Shown here: positions 34,881 to 43,831 of the stretch, one piece after another
Layout of the letters: every line of letters begins with the position of its first letter
How positions within the stretch are numbered: position 1 is the first letter of the stretch
The notes under the pieces: model-generated
The model's input: only the letters and a program-made list of their open reading frames with translations
The model's database searches: none
Told to the model about the DNA's origin: nothing
NCBI GenBank assembly: GCA_965216585.1
Contig: CBDCGC010000003.1
Location: forward strand, 434,001 to 498,000
Length of the DNA: 64,000 nucleotides
Direction of reading: 5' to 3'
Source of the DNA: CADEER01 sp965216585
GTDB lineage: Bacteria > Desulfobacterota > Binatia > HRBIN30 > CADEER01
Position numbers and translations under genes: made by a program

Positions 34881-35216
34881 TCACGATCCGACGTCGAACG
34901 ACGCGAGGATTTCGCGGGCAATGGTATCGACGACGCGCCAGGCTGGATCGCGCTTCACTGCCGCTGCCGTCCACAGGGTGTCGGCGTTCTTCGGATCCGC
35001 CATCAGCTCCAAGTGCTGGTCGAGCCTCTGCAGGGCGTCCATTTGCGCTGGCGTCGGCAGCTCGGTGAGCTCGCCGACGAACGTCGTGTAGGACTCGTCG
35101 AATTCGATTGCGAAACGATCGATGCGGCCGCTGGTCGCGGTCGCGCCGGTCGCCAGGTCGGCCAGCGCCCGCACCGCGGCGAGCAGACGAGTTCGCGCTG
35201 CTGAGCTCTCGGCCAT
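34881..35216 (-). CDS. Hypothetical small helical protein
   Basis: A 111-residue protein with an unknown function: an acidic, helical sequence without export signal or recognisable motif. It begins three bases after the stop of the enoyl-CoA hydratase-like gene, so it is co-transcribed with it and may assist the same pathway. The VapC stop is nine bases away on the opposite strand. Confidence 0.65.
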   Translation of the reverse strand: MAESSAARTRLLAAVRALADLATGATATSGRIDRFAIEFDESYTTFVGELTELPTPAQMDALQRLDQHLELMADPKNADTLWTAAAVKRDPAWRVVDTIAREILASFDVGS

Positions 35217-35219
35217 TCC

Positions 35220-36026
35220 CTACTCGCTGGTCGGACCCTTGAAGGACGGCGGGCGTTTCTCCTTCAATGCGCTCAAACCCTCGCGGGCGTCGGGACCGGA
35301 GAAGCCGTAGAATTCATAGGCCAGCGACGCATCGAAGATCGGTGCGGCCTGGCGGTACCAGTGATTCATCGTGTGCTTGGTCCAGCGGATCGCGCTCTGC
35401 GCCCCACCGGCCAGAGACTTGGCGATGTCCATCGCACGCTGGTGAACCTCCCCGCGCTCGACGCAGAGCGACACCAGCCCGGCTCGCTCGGCTTCCTCGC
35501 CGGTCAGGGTTTCGCAGGTCAACAGATAGTATTTCGCCTTGGCCATGCCGCACAGCAACGGCCAGCAGATCGCCGCGTGATCGCCGGCGGCAACGCCGAG
35601 CCGGGTGTGACCATCGATGATGCGGGCATCACGGGCGGCGACGCTGACGTCGGCGAGCAGCGCAACCGCCAATCCAGCCCCGACGGCCGGTCCGTGGATG
35701 GCGGAGACGATCGGCTTGGAGCAGTTGATGACATTCATGACGATGTCGCGAGCCTCACGGAGAATCTTGGTGCGCTCCGCATAGTCGTCGATCATCGTCT
35801 CGAGCAACTCGAAACTGCCGCCGGCCGAGAACCCCTTACCCACTCCCTCGATCACGGCGACGCGTACCTCAGGGTCGCCATCCACCGCGCGCCAGACTTC
35901 CGCAAGATCGCGATGCATCCGAGCGCTGACCGAGTTCAGCCCCGGAGCATCCAGCAGAATCTTCAGGATCCCGCCGTCACGCCGTTCGGCCTTCAATGTG
36001 GGGAACGCATCGTAGAGATCAGACAT
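35220..36026 (-). CDS. Enoyl-CoA hydratase/isomerase family protein
   Basis: A 268-residue crotonase-superfamily protein. The oxyanion-hole motif is GKGFSAGGSFELL (about 63-75), and the second conserved stretch is SAIHGPAVGAGLAVALLADV (about 109-128). The usual catalytic Glu near DHAAICWP is replaced (GVAAGDHAA has Asp), so this copy may be a divergent hydratase or isomerase. It is followed by the small helical protein. Upstream, on the same strand, a repeat-rich gap of 93 bases separates it from the TetR gene. Confidence 0.87.
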   Translation of the reverse strand: MSDLYDAFPTLKAERRDGGILKILLDAPGLNSVSARMHRDLAEVWRAVDGDPEVRVAVIEGVGKGFSAGGSFELLETMIDDYAERTKILREARDIVMNVINCSKPIVSAIHGPAVGAGLAVALLADVSVAARDARIIDGHTRLGVAAGDHAAICWPLLCGMAKAKYYLLTCETLTGEEAERAGLVSLCVERGEVHQRAMDIAKSLAGGAQSAIRWTKHTMNHWYRQAAPIFDASLAYEFYGFSGPDAREGLSALKEKRPPSFKGPTSE

Positions 36027-36051
36027 ACTGGACTCCGCTTGTTGGTGACTC

Positions 36052-36123
36052 GTGACTCGCGAACGGTGATTCGTGACTGTCGACCAGCCACAAGTCGTTC
36101 ACCAATCACCGTTCACGAGTCAC
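36052..36123. repeat. Inverted-repeat element between TetR and hydratase genes
   Basis: Arms of 20 bases (36052-36071 and 36104-36123) match at 19 of 20 positions in inverted orientation around a 32-base centre. They are made of GTGATTCGTGAC-like heptamers, which are also present in direct copies just outside. The element contains the stop codon and last residues of the TetR gene. It is a second example of short heptamer-built intergenic repeats in this genome. Confidence 0.7.
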
Positions 36124-36776
36124 GAATCACCATTCACCAACCCATCCAAGATCACCTCCATGATCTCGTCGGCCGCTTGCTTGGGTGTTCCGCCGATCAA
36201 CGCAATCGTTTCCTGGCGGGAGAACAACGAACCGAGACCTCCCAGTACCAGCGCCAGCGCCGTCGTGTCGACCGGTCGGATCAGTCCGGCAGCGCGCGCC
36301 TCCTCGAGCAGTGCATGCGTCACCGAAACGACGTAGCGCCCGTGCGCGCCGACCAGATGCAGCGCCGGTGGCAGCGCCGAGAGCTGGCGTGCCAGGGTTT
36401 CGGTCGTCGGCGCGACGGCGACCGTCACCGCCTGCAGATAGGCGCGTAGCGCCACGAGTGGGTTCATCGCAGGCTCGATCGCCGCCATGGCTGCTCGACC
36501 GATGCGGTGCAAGCGGCGGTCGATGACGATCATCAGGAGGTCTTCCTTGCCCGGCGCCACGCCGTAGAGCGTACGCAGCGAGCAGCTCAAGCGCGCCGCC
36601 AACTGCGCCATCGTCAGATCGGCAAACCCGTCCTGCACGGCCAAAGCCTCGAGCTCGTCGAGAATCTCGCGCTGCCGCTCGGACAATGCGCCCTCGGCTT
36701 CGGCCGGCAGCAGAGGAAGCGGAGCAGGCACGGCGGCAAAGCTTCTCCTTCGCGCCTCTGCCGGCGTTGCGTTCAC
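36120..36776 (-). CDS. TetR family transcriptional regulator
   Basis: A 218-residue TetR-type protein, with a helix-turn-helix near residues 35-80 (LTMAQLAARLSCSLRTLYGV) and an all-helical ligand domain. The GTG at 36776 is preferred over an upstream ATG, because it overlaps the stop of the AtuA-like gene (GTGA) and the added residues are low-complexity. The operon order suggests control of the carboxylase and AtuA-like genes. The last five residues (VNGDS) are encoded by the inverted-repeat element, so the repeat seems to have modified the end of the protein. Confidence 0.85.
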   Translation of the reverse strand: MNATPAEARRRSFAAVPAPLPLLPAEAEGALSERQREILDELEALAVQDGFADLTMAQLAARLSCSLRTLYGVAPGKEDLLMIVIDRRLHRIGRAAMAAIEPAMNPLVALRAYLQAVTVAVAPTTETLARQLSALPPALHLVGAHGRYVVSVTHALLEEARAAGLIRPVDTTALALVLGGLGSLFSRQETIALIGGTPKQAADEIMEVILDGLVNGDS

Positions 36777-38530
36777 GACAACAACGACTCCGGAATGTCG
36801 ACGACTCGCGCGCGCAACCACTCACCCAAGCTCTTGGCCTGGGGGTCCTGCCGCGTCGAAGCCGCGACCCCCTCTTCCAGCAAACCGTGGATGACGAAAT
36901 TGAGCGAGCGAATGGCGGGAAAGCGGTAGCGGTCGATCGGCAGAGGCGCCGTTTCGGGGAGCAGCTCTTTGATCTTGTCCGCACTGAGAAAATCGTCGAG
37001 CCACGCCCACGCCGCATCGCTGCGAGCGAAGATGCCGAGGTTGGCATTGCCCCCCTTGTCGCCCGAGCGCGCGCCGTAGATTGCACCGAGCGGAGCGCGC
37101 CGCGTCGGACCGGCGGGAACGGCGGCTTCCGTACCGGCGGCCGGCGCAACCTCGACCGAGCCGGCGGGGATGACGGACGACACCTGGCGCGCTGCACCAC
37201 CGGCGACGACGACCTCCTGGGCAACGAGTTGCGCATCGATGCGGGCGGGCTCGTAGACCCCGAAGATGCGACCCGGGCCGGGTCCGCCACCGACGGCGAA
37301 GAAACCGGGGATGCTCGCCAGCGCCAGCTCGATCACGGCGTTGGAAAACGCTCGGCCGACCTTCTGCTGATCCGCATCCTTGACGCTGATGCGCAGGATC
37401 GCCACCGCTTCCTCGTTGGTTGGTGGATCTTCCTTGTCGGTGCGAATGATGCGCGTCGACACGAACGAGAAGTCCTCGGGCGCGTGCGGACAGGCCTGCC
37501 AAAACGCGTCCTCGATCAGCTTGGCCTTGGCTTCGATGTCGAGACCGGTCAGACACACGCTCATGTCGTTGCGGTAGCCCCCCGGCCGGTTGAGACACAC
37601 CTTGAGCGTCGGCGGCGGCGGCTCGCCCTGGGTGCCGTGGATGCGCACGCGATCGCGGCCTTCTTGCGTCACCTCGATGGTGTCGAAGCGCGTCGTCACG
37701 TCGGGGCCGAGGTATCGGGGACCGCCGATCTCGTAGAGCAACTGCGAAGTGATGGTTCCGACCGACACTTCACCACCGCTTCCCTGGTGCTTGCCGATCA
37801 CCGAAGAGCCGTCGGCGGCGATCTCCGCCCAGGGAAAGCCGACGCGCTCCATGCCCGGCACTTCGGTGAAGAACGAGTAATTGCCACCGGTCGCCTGCGT
37901 GCCGCATTCGATGACGTGGCCGGCGGCAACCGCACCGGCCAAGGCGTTCCAATCGCTGCGCTGCCAGCCGTGATGCCAGGCGGCAGGGCCGCAGACGATG
38001 GCGGCGTCGGTGGTACGCCCGGTGATGACGATATCCGCCCCCTGCCCGAGGGCCTCGACGATACCCCAGCAACCGAAATAGGCGTTGGCCGTCAAAAAGG
38101 CAGAGGCATCGCCGATCGCCTCGTCGCTTTCGAAGTGGAGCAGTTGCTCGGCGGCGATGATCTCGTCCATCCGCGGCAAAAGATCGTCGCCGCGCACGTA
38201 GGCGATCACCGGCGATAGGCCGAGGCGCTCGGCCAAGCCCGACACCGCCTCGGCGCAGCCCTTGGGATCGAGCCCGCCGGCGTTGGTGACGACCTTGATG
38301 CCCTTGTCGAGACAGGTGCCCATCACTTCTTCCATTTGCACCAGAAAGGTGCGGGCGTAGCCGCGCTCGGGGTGTTTCATGCGCGTGCGGGCGAGGATCA
38401 GCATGGTCAGCTCGGCCAACCAGTCGCCGGTCAAGACGTCGATAGGCCCGCCTTCGACCATTTCGCGGGCGGCGCTGAGTCGATCGCCAAAGAACCCCGA
38501 ACAATTGGCGATGCGAATCGGATCGGCCAT
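36773..38530 (-). CDS. atuA: AtuA-like protein (acyclic terpene utilisation family, DUF1446)
   Basis: A 585-residue protein of the DUF1446/AtuA family, needed for growth on citronellol and geraniol in Pseudomonas; its biochemical role is unknown. Family features are the start ADPIRIANCSGFFGDRLSAA, the ITGRTTDAAIVCGP motif, and the ARSGDKGGNANLGIFAR tail domain near 487-503. The ATG at 38530 shares one base with the TGA of the carboxylase alpha gene (TGATG). It is downstream of both carboxylase subunits, as in terpene gene clusters, but gene order alone does not show that terpenes are the substrate. Confidence 0.88.
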   Translation of the reverse strand: MADPIRIANCSGFFGDRLSAAREMVEGGPIDVLTGDWLAELTMLILARTRMKHPERGYARTFLVQMEEVMGTCLDKGIKVVTNAGGLDPKGCAEAVSGLAERLGLSPVIAYVRGDDLLPRMDEIIAAEQLLHFESDEAIGDASAFLTANAYFGCWGIVEALGQGADIVITGRTTDAAIVCGPAAWHHGWQRSDWNALAGAVAAGHVIECGTQATGGNYSFFTEVPGMERVGFPWAEIAADGSSVIGKHQGSGGEVSVGTITSQLLYEIGGPRYLGPDVTTRFDTIEVTQEGRDRVRIHGTQGEPPPPTLKVCLNRPGGYRNDMSVCLTGLDIEAKAKLIEDAFWQACPHAPEDFSFVSTRIIRTDKEDPPTNEEAVAILRISVKDADQQKVGRAFSNAVIELALASIPGFFAVGGGPGPGRIFGVYEPARIDAQLVAQEVVVAGGAARQVSSVIPAGSVEVAPAAGTEAAVPAGPTRRAPLGAIYGARSGDKGGNANLGIFARSDAAWAWLDDFLSADKIKELLPETAPLPIDRYRFPAIRSLNFVIHGLLEEGVAASTRQDPQAKSLGEWLRARVVDIPESLLS

Positions 38531-40470
38531 CACGCCTCCTTCTCGCCACCGCCGTCGACGACCAACAACACCGCTCCGTTTTCCACCTGATCGCCGACCG
38601 CGACGTGCACTTCACTTACCACACCAGCCTCACCGGCGCTCATCGGGTGTTCCATCTTCATCGCTTCGAGAACGACCAGAACCTGACCGGCCTCGACGAC
38701 ATCACCAACTGCGACGCGCACCTCGAGGACTTTGCCGGGCATCGGCGCGACGAGACCGCCGGTCGCCACTTCGACACCCGGGATCTCAAAACGCGGCTTC
38801 ACCCGGAGCTCGACGTCGCCACCGACACCGCCGATGATCAACCGGTCGCCGGATCGAGTGACTCGCGCGCGCCGCCGCCTTCCGTCGATCTCGATGTCGA
38901 TCGACCTCTCGTGCCAAGCGGCAACCCGCCCTTCGGTGCCGTCGGCGAAGCACACGGCGCCGTCGCGCAACATGCGATAGTCGATCTTCAACTCGCGCCC
39001 GGCGTGATCCAGCACGACCTCTTGATCCGGCAAACGCGCATTGCGCCAACCGCTGGGGGCGCTGGCGAGGACCGATGCCTCGACCCGATTGGCACCCTGG
39101 ATCCAGATCGCCGCCGCTTTCGCGCGCCAGGCGATTTCCTCGTCCGCGAGGTCGACGGTGCGCGCCGGCGCGACGCGCGCGATGAAATCAGTCGTCGTGT
39201 CGCCGGCGGCAAACTCGGCGCTGCGCAGAGTCGCGACGAGAAAATCGCGGTTGGTGACGACACCGCCGATGTGCGTGCGCTCCAAGGCCAGTGCCAGCTT
39301 GCCGATCGCCTCGCTGCGCGTCGGGGCGTGGGCGATCACTTTGGCCAGCATCGGATCGAAATCGGTTCCCACCGCACTCCCGCTGCCGATCCCCGAATCC
39401 CAGCGGACGAGCGGCGCCGACGCCGGCTCGAAAACGAAGATGGTTCCGGTCGCCGGCAGGAAGTCCGCCGCCGGATCCTCGGCGTAGAGCCGCGCCTCGA
39501 CGGCAGCGCCGGAGAACGTCACCCCGTCCTGCCGATAGCCGAGCGGCTCGCCGCCGGCGATGCGCAACTGCTCGCGAACCAAATCGATCCCGACCACCAG
39601 CTCGGTGACCGGATGCTCGACCTGCAAACGGGTGTTGACCTCGAGGAAGTAGAACTTCCCCGAATCGTCATCGACGAGAAACTCGACGGTTCCCGCCGAT
39701 TGATAGTCGAGCGCCTTGCCCAGGCGCAGCGCTGCCTCGCCCATCGCCGCGCGCATTTCGGCGCTGACACGCGGCGACGGCGATTCTTCGATGATCTTCT
39801 GATGACGCCGTTGGATCGAACACTCGCGCTCGCCGAGGTGGACCAGATTGCCATGGCCGTCGCCGAGGATCTGGATTTCGACGTGTCGCGCGCGCTTGAC
39901 GTAGCGCTCGAGGAACACGCGATCGTCGCCGAAACCGCTCTTCGCCTCGCGCTGCGCCGACGCGATCGCTTCCTTCAACGCCGCAGCCGACTCGACGATT
40001 CGCATCCCCTTGCCGCCGCCGCCGGCCGCCGCCTTGACCAGCAGCGGATAACCGACGGATTTCGCGTCCTTGACGTTCTCGCTACCCGGCAAGATCGGAA
40101 CTTCGGCCTCCTCGGCCAGCGCCTTGGCGGCCAACTTGTCGCCCATGCGCCGGATCGCCGCCGCCGGCGGTCCGACCCAGACGATGCCAGCCGACGCCAC
40201 CGCCTCGGCGAAGTCGGCATTCTCGGAGAGAAATCCGTAACCCGGATGAATCGCATCGGCACCGGCGGCTCGCGCGGCGGCGAGGACGGCATCGCCATCG
40301 AGGTAGGAAGTGGACAAGCGCACCGCTTCGTCGGCATCACCGACGAACGGCGCGTCGCGATCGGCATCGACGTAGACCGCGACCGAGCGAATCCCCATCG
40401 CAGTGGCGCTGCGCGCGATGCGCCGGGCGATCTCGCCGCGGTTGGCAATCAATAGCGTCGAAATCGTCAC
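38530..40470 (-). CDS. Acyl-CoA carboxylase alpha subunit (biotin carboxylase plus biotin carrier)
   Basis: A 646-residue enzyme that carboxylates its own biotin with ATP and bicarbonate. The biotin carboxylase domain has LIANRGEIARRIAR at the start, the ATP-grasp loop AAAGGGGKGMRIV, and FLEVNTRLQVEHPVTE. The biotin carrier at the C-terminus has EAMKMEHP, with biotinyl Lys605. The length and single polypeptide fit the alpha subunit of methylcrotonyl-, geranyl- or propionyl-CoA carboxylase. It starts at GTG 40470 and overlaps the beta subunit stop by four bases. The acceptor acyl-CoA is set by the beta subunit. Confidence 0.96.
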   Translation of the reverse strand: MTISTLLIANRGEIARRIARSATAMGIRSVAVYVDADRDAPFVGDADEAVRLSTSYLDGDAVLAAARAAGADAIHPGYGFLSENADFAEAVASAGIVWVGPPAAAIRRMGDKLAAKALAEEAEVPILPGSENVKDAKSVGYPLLVKAAAGGGGKGMRIVESAAALKEAIASAQREAKSGFGDDRVFLERYVKRARHVEIQILGDGHGNLVHLGERECSIQRRHQKIIEESPSPRVSAEMRAAMGEAALRLGKALDYQSAGTVEFLVDDDSGKFYFLEVNTRLQVEHPVTELVVGIDLVREQLRIAGGEPLGYRQDGVTFSGAAVEARLYAEDPAADFLPATGTIFVFEPASAPLVRWDSGIGSGSAVGTDFDPMLAKVIAHAPTRSEAIGKLALALERTHIGGVVTNRDFLVATLRSAEFAAGDTTTDFIARVAPARTVDLADEEIAWRAKAAAIWIQGANRVEASVLASAPSGWRNARLPDQEVVLDHAGRELKIDYRMLRDGAVCFADGTEGRVAAWHERSIDIEIDGRRRRARVTRSGDRLIIGGVGGDVELRVKPRFEIPGVEVATGGLVAPMPGKVLEVRVAVGDVVEAGQVLVVLEAMKMEHPMSAGEAGVVSEVHVAVGDQVENGAVLLVVDGGGEKEA

Positions 40471-42122
40471 AGCCGAAATACCCCGTAGCCCTTCGCCCCC
40501 TCGATGGCGCCGTTGCGCACGACGGAGAGGCAGATGGCGAGCACCGTGCGCGTGTCGCGCGGGTCGATGATGCCGTCGTCGCTGATCGTGCCGGTGGCCT
40601 CGAGAGCCAGCGATCCCTGTTCCTGCACGGCTTCGACCAGCTCGACGATCTTGGCGTCTTCTTCTTCGTCGAACGGTTCGCCCTTGCGCGCGGCGCGGGC
40701 CCGGCGGACGATCGACATCACACCGGCGATTTGCTTCGGCCCCATGACGGCGATCTTCGCCGTCGGCCAGATGAAGGTAAAGCGGTTGTTGAAGGCGCGG
40801 CCCGACATCGCATACGTCCCGGCGCCGTAGGAAGCGCCGATGATCACCGTCAGATGCGGCACCGTCGAGTTGGTCACGGCGTTGAGGAGCTGCGAGCCCT
40901 TCTTGATGATGCCGGCCTCTTCGAAGTCACGACCGACGACGAAACCGGTGATGTTCTGCAAAAACAACAACGGCACGTCGATCTGGTTGCACAGTTGGAT
41001 GAAGTGCGCCCCCTTCTGCGCCGAGTCCGGGTAGATGACTCCGTTGTTGCCGACGATGCCGATCGGGTAGCCGTCGATCGACGCCCAGCCACAGACCAGC
41101 GAAGCGCCGTAGCGCGGCTTGAACTCCTCGAAACGCGAACCGTCGACGATGCGGGCGATGACGTCGCGAATCTCGACCGGCCGTCGCAGCTCCGGGTCGA
41201 CGAGACCGAGCAGCTCGCCTGCATCATAGATCGGGGGGTCGGCGCGCAGATTCGGTCCGGGCCCCGCCTTGCGCCAGTTCAAGTGCGACACCACCTCGCG
41301 GCACAAACGGCAGGCGTCGCGTTCGTCCTCGGCGAGATACTCGCCGAGACCCGAGATCTCGGCGTGCATCTGGGCACCGCCGAGAGACTCGTCGTCGGAC
41401 TCTTCACCAGTCGCCATCTTCACCAGCGGCGGACCGGCGAGAAAGATCTTCGACTGCTCGCGGATGACGACGTTGTAGTCGGACATGCCGGGCTGGTAGG
41501 CGCCGCCGGCGGTCGACGATCCGAAAACGACACAAACCGTCGGGATGCGCAGCTTCGACAACTCGATCATCTCGTAGAAGAAGCGGCCGGTCTCGGCGAA
41601 ATGCTCGACGCGGGCGCCACCCGACGGCGAGCCGTCTCCCTTCTGTGCCGAGCGCATGCGCAGATCGGCACCGGCAGATTCGACGAAGCTGACATAGGGC
41701 ATGCGGTTGTCGCGCGAGATCTCCAGTGCGCGCATCCACTTCTTGGCGACATACGGCGTCAGCGCGCCGCCGAGCACGGTCGGGTCGTTGGCGAAAATGA
41801 TGGTTTCGACACCGGCGATGACGCCGATTCCGATCACCGCGCCACCGCCGATCGTGTAGCTCGAGTTGTAGGCGGCCAGCGGCGAGATTTCGAGAAACGG
41901 CGAATCGGGGTCGAGTGTCAGCGCGATGCGCGTACGCACCGCCAGCTTCCCGCGCTTCGCCAACCTGGCGTGGTGTTCGGCGCCGCCGCCCCCCTCCGCC
42001 TCATCGAGCAGGCGGTCGATCTCCTCTACCTTCGCCAACATAGCGGCCCGGTTGGCGGCGAAGTCCGGTGAGCGCGTGTCGACCGTGGACTTGAGCGACG
42101 GAGCCAGCAGAGCGCGTTGCAT
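40467..42122 (-). CDS. Acyl-CoA carboxylase beta subunit (carboxyltransferase)
   Basis: A 551-residue carboxyltransferase that transfers CO2 from biotin to an acyl-CoA. The N- and C-lobes are visible, with FGSSTAGGAYQPGMSDYNVV near 200 and GIVGNNGVIYPDSAQKGAHF near 350, plus YGAGTYAMSGRAFNNRF. These oxyanion-hole loops belong to the AccD/MccB/PccB family; the sequence is closest in style to actinobacterial-type members. The ATG at 42122 is chosen over 42173, because the sequence between is not conserved-looking; the other start is possible. It heads the leftward operon and is divergent from the enoyl-CoA hydratase gene. Confidence 0.94.
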   Translation of the reverse strand: MQRALLAPSLKSTVDTRSPDFAANRAAMLAKVEEIDRLLDEAEGGGGAEHHARLAKRGKLAVRTRIALTLDPDSPFLEISPLAAYNSSYTIGGGAVIGIGVIAGVETIIFANDPTVLGGALTPYVAKKWMRALEISRDNRMPYVSFVESAGADLRMRSAQKGDGSPSGGARVEHFAETGRFFYEMIELSKLRIPTVCVVFGSSTAGGAYQPGMSDYNVVIREQSKIFLAGPPLVKMATGEESDDESLGGAQMHAEISGLGEYLAEDERDACRLCREVVSHLNWRKAGPGPNLRADPPIYDAGELLGLVDPELRRPVEIRDVIARIVDGSRFEEFKPRYGASLVCGWASIDGYPIGIVGNNGVIYPDSAQKGAHFIQLCNQIDVPLLFLQNITGFVVGRDFEEAGIIKKGSQLLNAVTNSTVPHLTVIIGASYGAGTYAMSGRAFNNRFTFIWPTAKIAVMGPKQIAGVMSIVRRARAARKGEPFDEEEDAKIVELVEAVQEQGSLALEATGTISDDGIIDPRDTRTVLAICLSVVRNGAIEGAKGYGVFRL

Positions 42123-42185
42123 CGAAAACTTCGTTCCGTGTTTGGATGCGATGAGTTGACCGGCTGCTAACATGCAGGGTAACAG

Positions 42186-42200
42186 AATGCAATTGGCATT
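42186..42200. promoter_or_regulatory. Candidate operator in divergent carboxylase/hydratase intergenic region
   Basis: The inverted repeat AATGC-AATTG-GCATT (5-base arms, 5-base centre) lies in the 110-base divergent region and is AT-rich compared with its surroundings. It could be the binding site of the TetR protein at the end of the leftward operon, controlling both directions. Confidence 0.35.
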
Positions 42201-42233
42201 ACCGCCCGGACACGTGAGAGGCAAGGAGTCAGA

Positions 42234-43004
42234 ATGAGCAAGGTGCGCGTCGAAACCAACGCGGCAGTGATGACCGTCACCCTGGCCGACGTCGACAACC
42301 GCAATGCCCTGGGCGGCGCGCTCATTGGCGAGGTGATCGACGCGCTGGCCGCGGCCAACGCCGATGCCTCGATCACGGCGGTCGTCGTCACCAACGAGGG
42401 ATCGACCTTCTGCGCCGGCGCCAATCTCAAGGAGCGGTCGAGCGCCAAGTCCACGGCGCTGAGCTCGGCGGGCTTCGAGGATCTCCTCGAAGCGATCATG
42501 ACGTCGCCAACGCCGGTCATTGGACGCATCGCCGGCCACGTCGTCGGCGGCGGCAACGGGCTCGCCTCGGCGATGGACATCTCGATCGCCGCCAACGACG
42601 TGAAGTTCGGCTTCAGCGAAGTTCGCCTCGGTGTCGTGCCGGCGATCATCTCGGTGGTCTGCCTGCCGAAGATGCGACGAGGTGAGGCGATGGAGGCGTT
42701 TCTGCGCGGCCACCGTTTCTCGGCGGCGCGGGCGGCGGAGCTCGGTCTGATCAACCGCGCCGTAGCCGCCGCCGATCTCGACAGCGCCGTCGAAGAGGTC
42801 GTCGCCGATCTGTGCAAGGGTGGCCCCAACGCCCTCGGCTTCGCCAAGCGCCTGATCTACGAAGTGCCGGCCATGCCGCGCCAGGATGCCTTCACCTGGA
42901 CGACCAAGCTCTCCGGTGAGCTCTTCGCCGGCGAGGAGGCGGCAGAGGGCATGGCGGCGTTTCTCGAGAAGCGCAAGGCCACCTGGATAAGAGAGCGCTC
43001 GTAG
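42234..43004 (+). CDS. Enoyl-CoA hydratase/isomerase family protein
   Basis: A 256-residue crotonase-superfamily enzyme. The oxyanion-hole residues are in TFCAGANLKE (about 61-70) and GHVVGGGNGLASAMDI (about 102-117), and the catalytic Glu is in FGFSEVRLGVVPA (about 125-137), so this copy looks catalytically intact. The combination with a carboxylase and AtuA-like gene next door recalls methylglutaconyl- or isohexenylglutaconyl-CoA hydratases, but that is inference. A good AAGGAG site precedes the ATG. It heads the rightward operon. Confidence 0.92.
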   Translation: MSKVRVETNAAVMTVTLADVDNRNALGGALIGEVIDALAAANADASITAVVVTNEGSTFCAGANLKERSSAKSTALSSAGFEDLLEAIMTSPTPVIGRIAGHVVGGGNGLASAMDISIAANDVKFGFSEVRLGVVPAIISVVCLPKMRRGEAMEAFLRGHRFSAARAAELGLINRAVAAADLDSAVEEVVADLCKGGPNALGFAKRLIYEVPAMPRQDAFTWTTKLSGELFAGEEAAEGMAAFLEKRKATWIRERS

Positions 43005-43021
43005 CCGCGAGGGAAATTTCG

Positions 43022-43813
43022 ATGTTGCAAGAAAGCCAGGACCTGCGCAGCGAAGCCGACCAACTGCACGCCTTTCTGCAGACGCTCAGCGACGAGGATT
43101 GGCAGCGGCAGACGTCCTTCATGCAGTGGACACCGTGGGACGTCGTCGCTCACCTGCACTACTTCGACGAGGTTTCGATCCTCGCCCTACAGGGGGAGAG
43201 CGCCTTTGCGCCGAAGCGCGATCAGTTGATCGCCGACTACATGGCCGGGCGCGGCAACGCCGAGATCGCGCGCGCCGAGTACGGCGACACGAGCGCGGCC
43301 GCTCTGCTCGAGCGCTGGCGCCGCACCTGTGACGACATGGCCATCCAACTCGGCGAGTCCGATCCACAGCGGCGCCTGCCGTGGTTCGGCCCGGACATGG
43401 GCGTGCGCATGTTCACCACCGCCCGTTTCATGGAAACCTGGGCGCACGGTCAGGAAATCTACGATCTCAAGAAGGTCGAACGGCCGATCGACGATCGCAT
43501 CAAGCACATCGCGACGATTGGAGTGCGCACCTTTGGCTGGACCTTCGTCAATCGCAAGGAGGACATTCCAGGCGACCCGCCCTATGTTCGCCTGATCGCA
43601 CCGTCGGGCGAGATCTGGGAGTGGAACGAACCCAGCGACGTCACTTTCGTCCGCGGCAAGGCAATCGATTTCTGCCGCGTCGTGACCCAGACGCGCAACG
43701 TCGCCGACACCGACCTCGACGTCGGCGGCGAGGTCGCAAGCAAGTGGATGGCCATCGCCCAGTGCTTTGCCGGCCCGGCCGTCGACCCGCCGCCACCCGG
43801 CACGCGCGGCTGA
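43022..43813 (+). CDS. TIGR03084/DinB-like metal-binding protein
   Basis: A 263-residue helical-bundle protein of the TIGR03084 family (DinB/mycothiol-dependent maleylpyruvate isomerase-like N-terminal fold). The metal-site pattern is visible: His in WDVVAHLHYFDE (about 46), and His in RFMETWAHGQEIYDLKK (about 143), with RLPWFGPDMGVRMF between them. The family is often next to acyl-CoA dehydrogenases; the activity is not known. It is seventeen bases after the hydratase stop and 18 bases before the dehydrogenase, so it is part of the operon. Confidence 0.82.
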   Translation: MLQESQDLRSEADQLHAFLQTLSDEDWQRQTSFMQWTPWDVVAHLHYFDEVSILALQGESAFAPKRDQLIADYMAGRGNAEIARAEYGDTSAAALLERWRRTCDDMAIQLGESDPQRRLPWFGPDMGVRMFTTARFMETWAHGQEIYDLKKVERPIDDRIKHIATIGVRTFGWTFVNRKEDIPGDPPYVRLIAPSGEIWEWNEPSDVTFVRGKAIDFCRVVTQTRNVADTDLDVGGEVASKWMAIAQCFAGPAVDPPPPGTRG

Positions 43814-43831
43814 GGGAAGGCGAGCACACAC

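Noticed and set aside
36773..42122. Firm naming of the carboxylase as geranyl-CoA carboxylase
   Set aside because: The AtuA-like neighbour suggests it, but the beta subunit looks actinobacterial-like and the pocket residues cannot be aligned by eye, so I left the substrate open.
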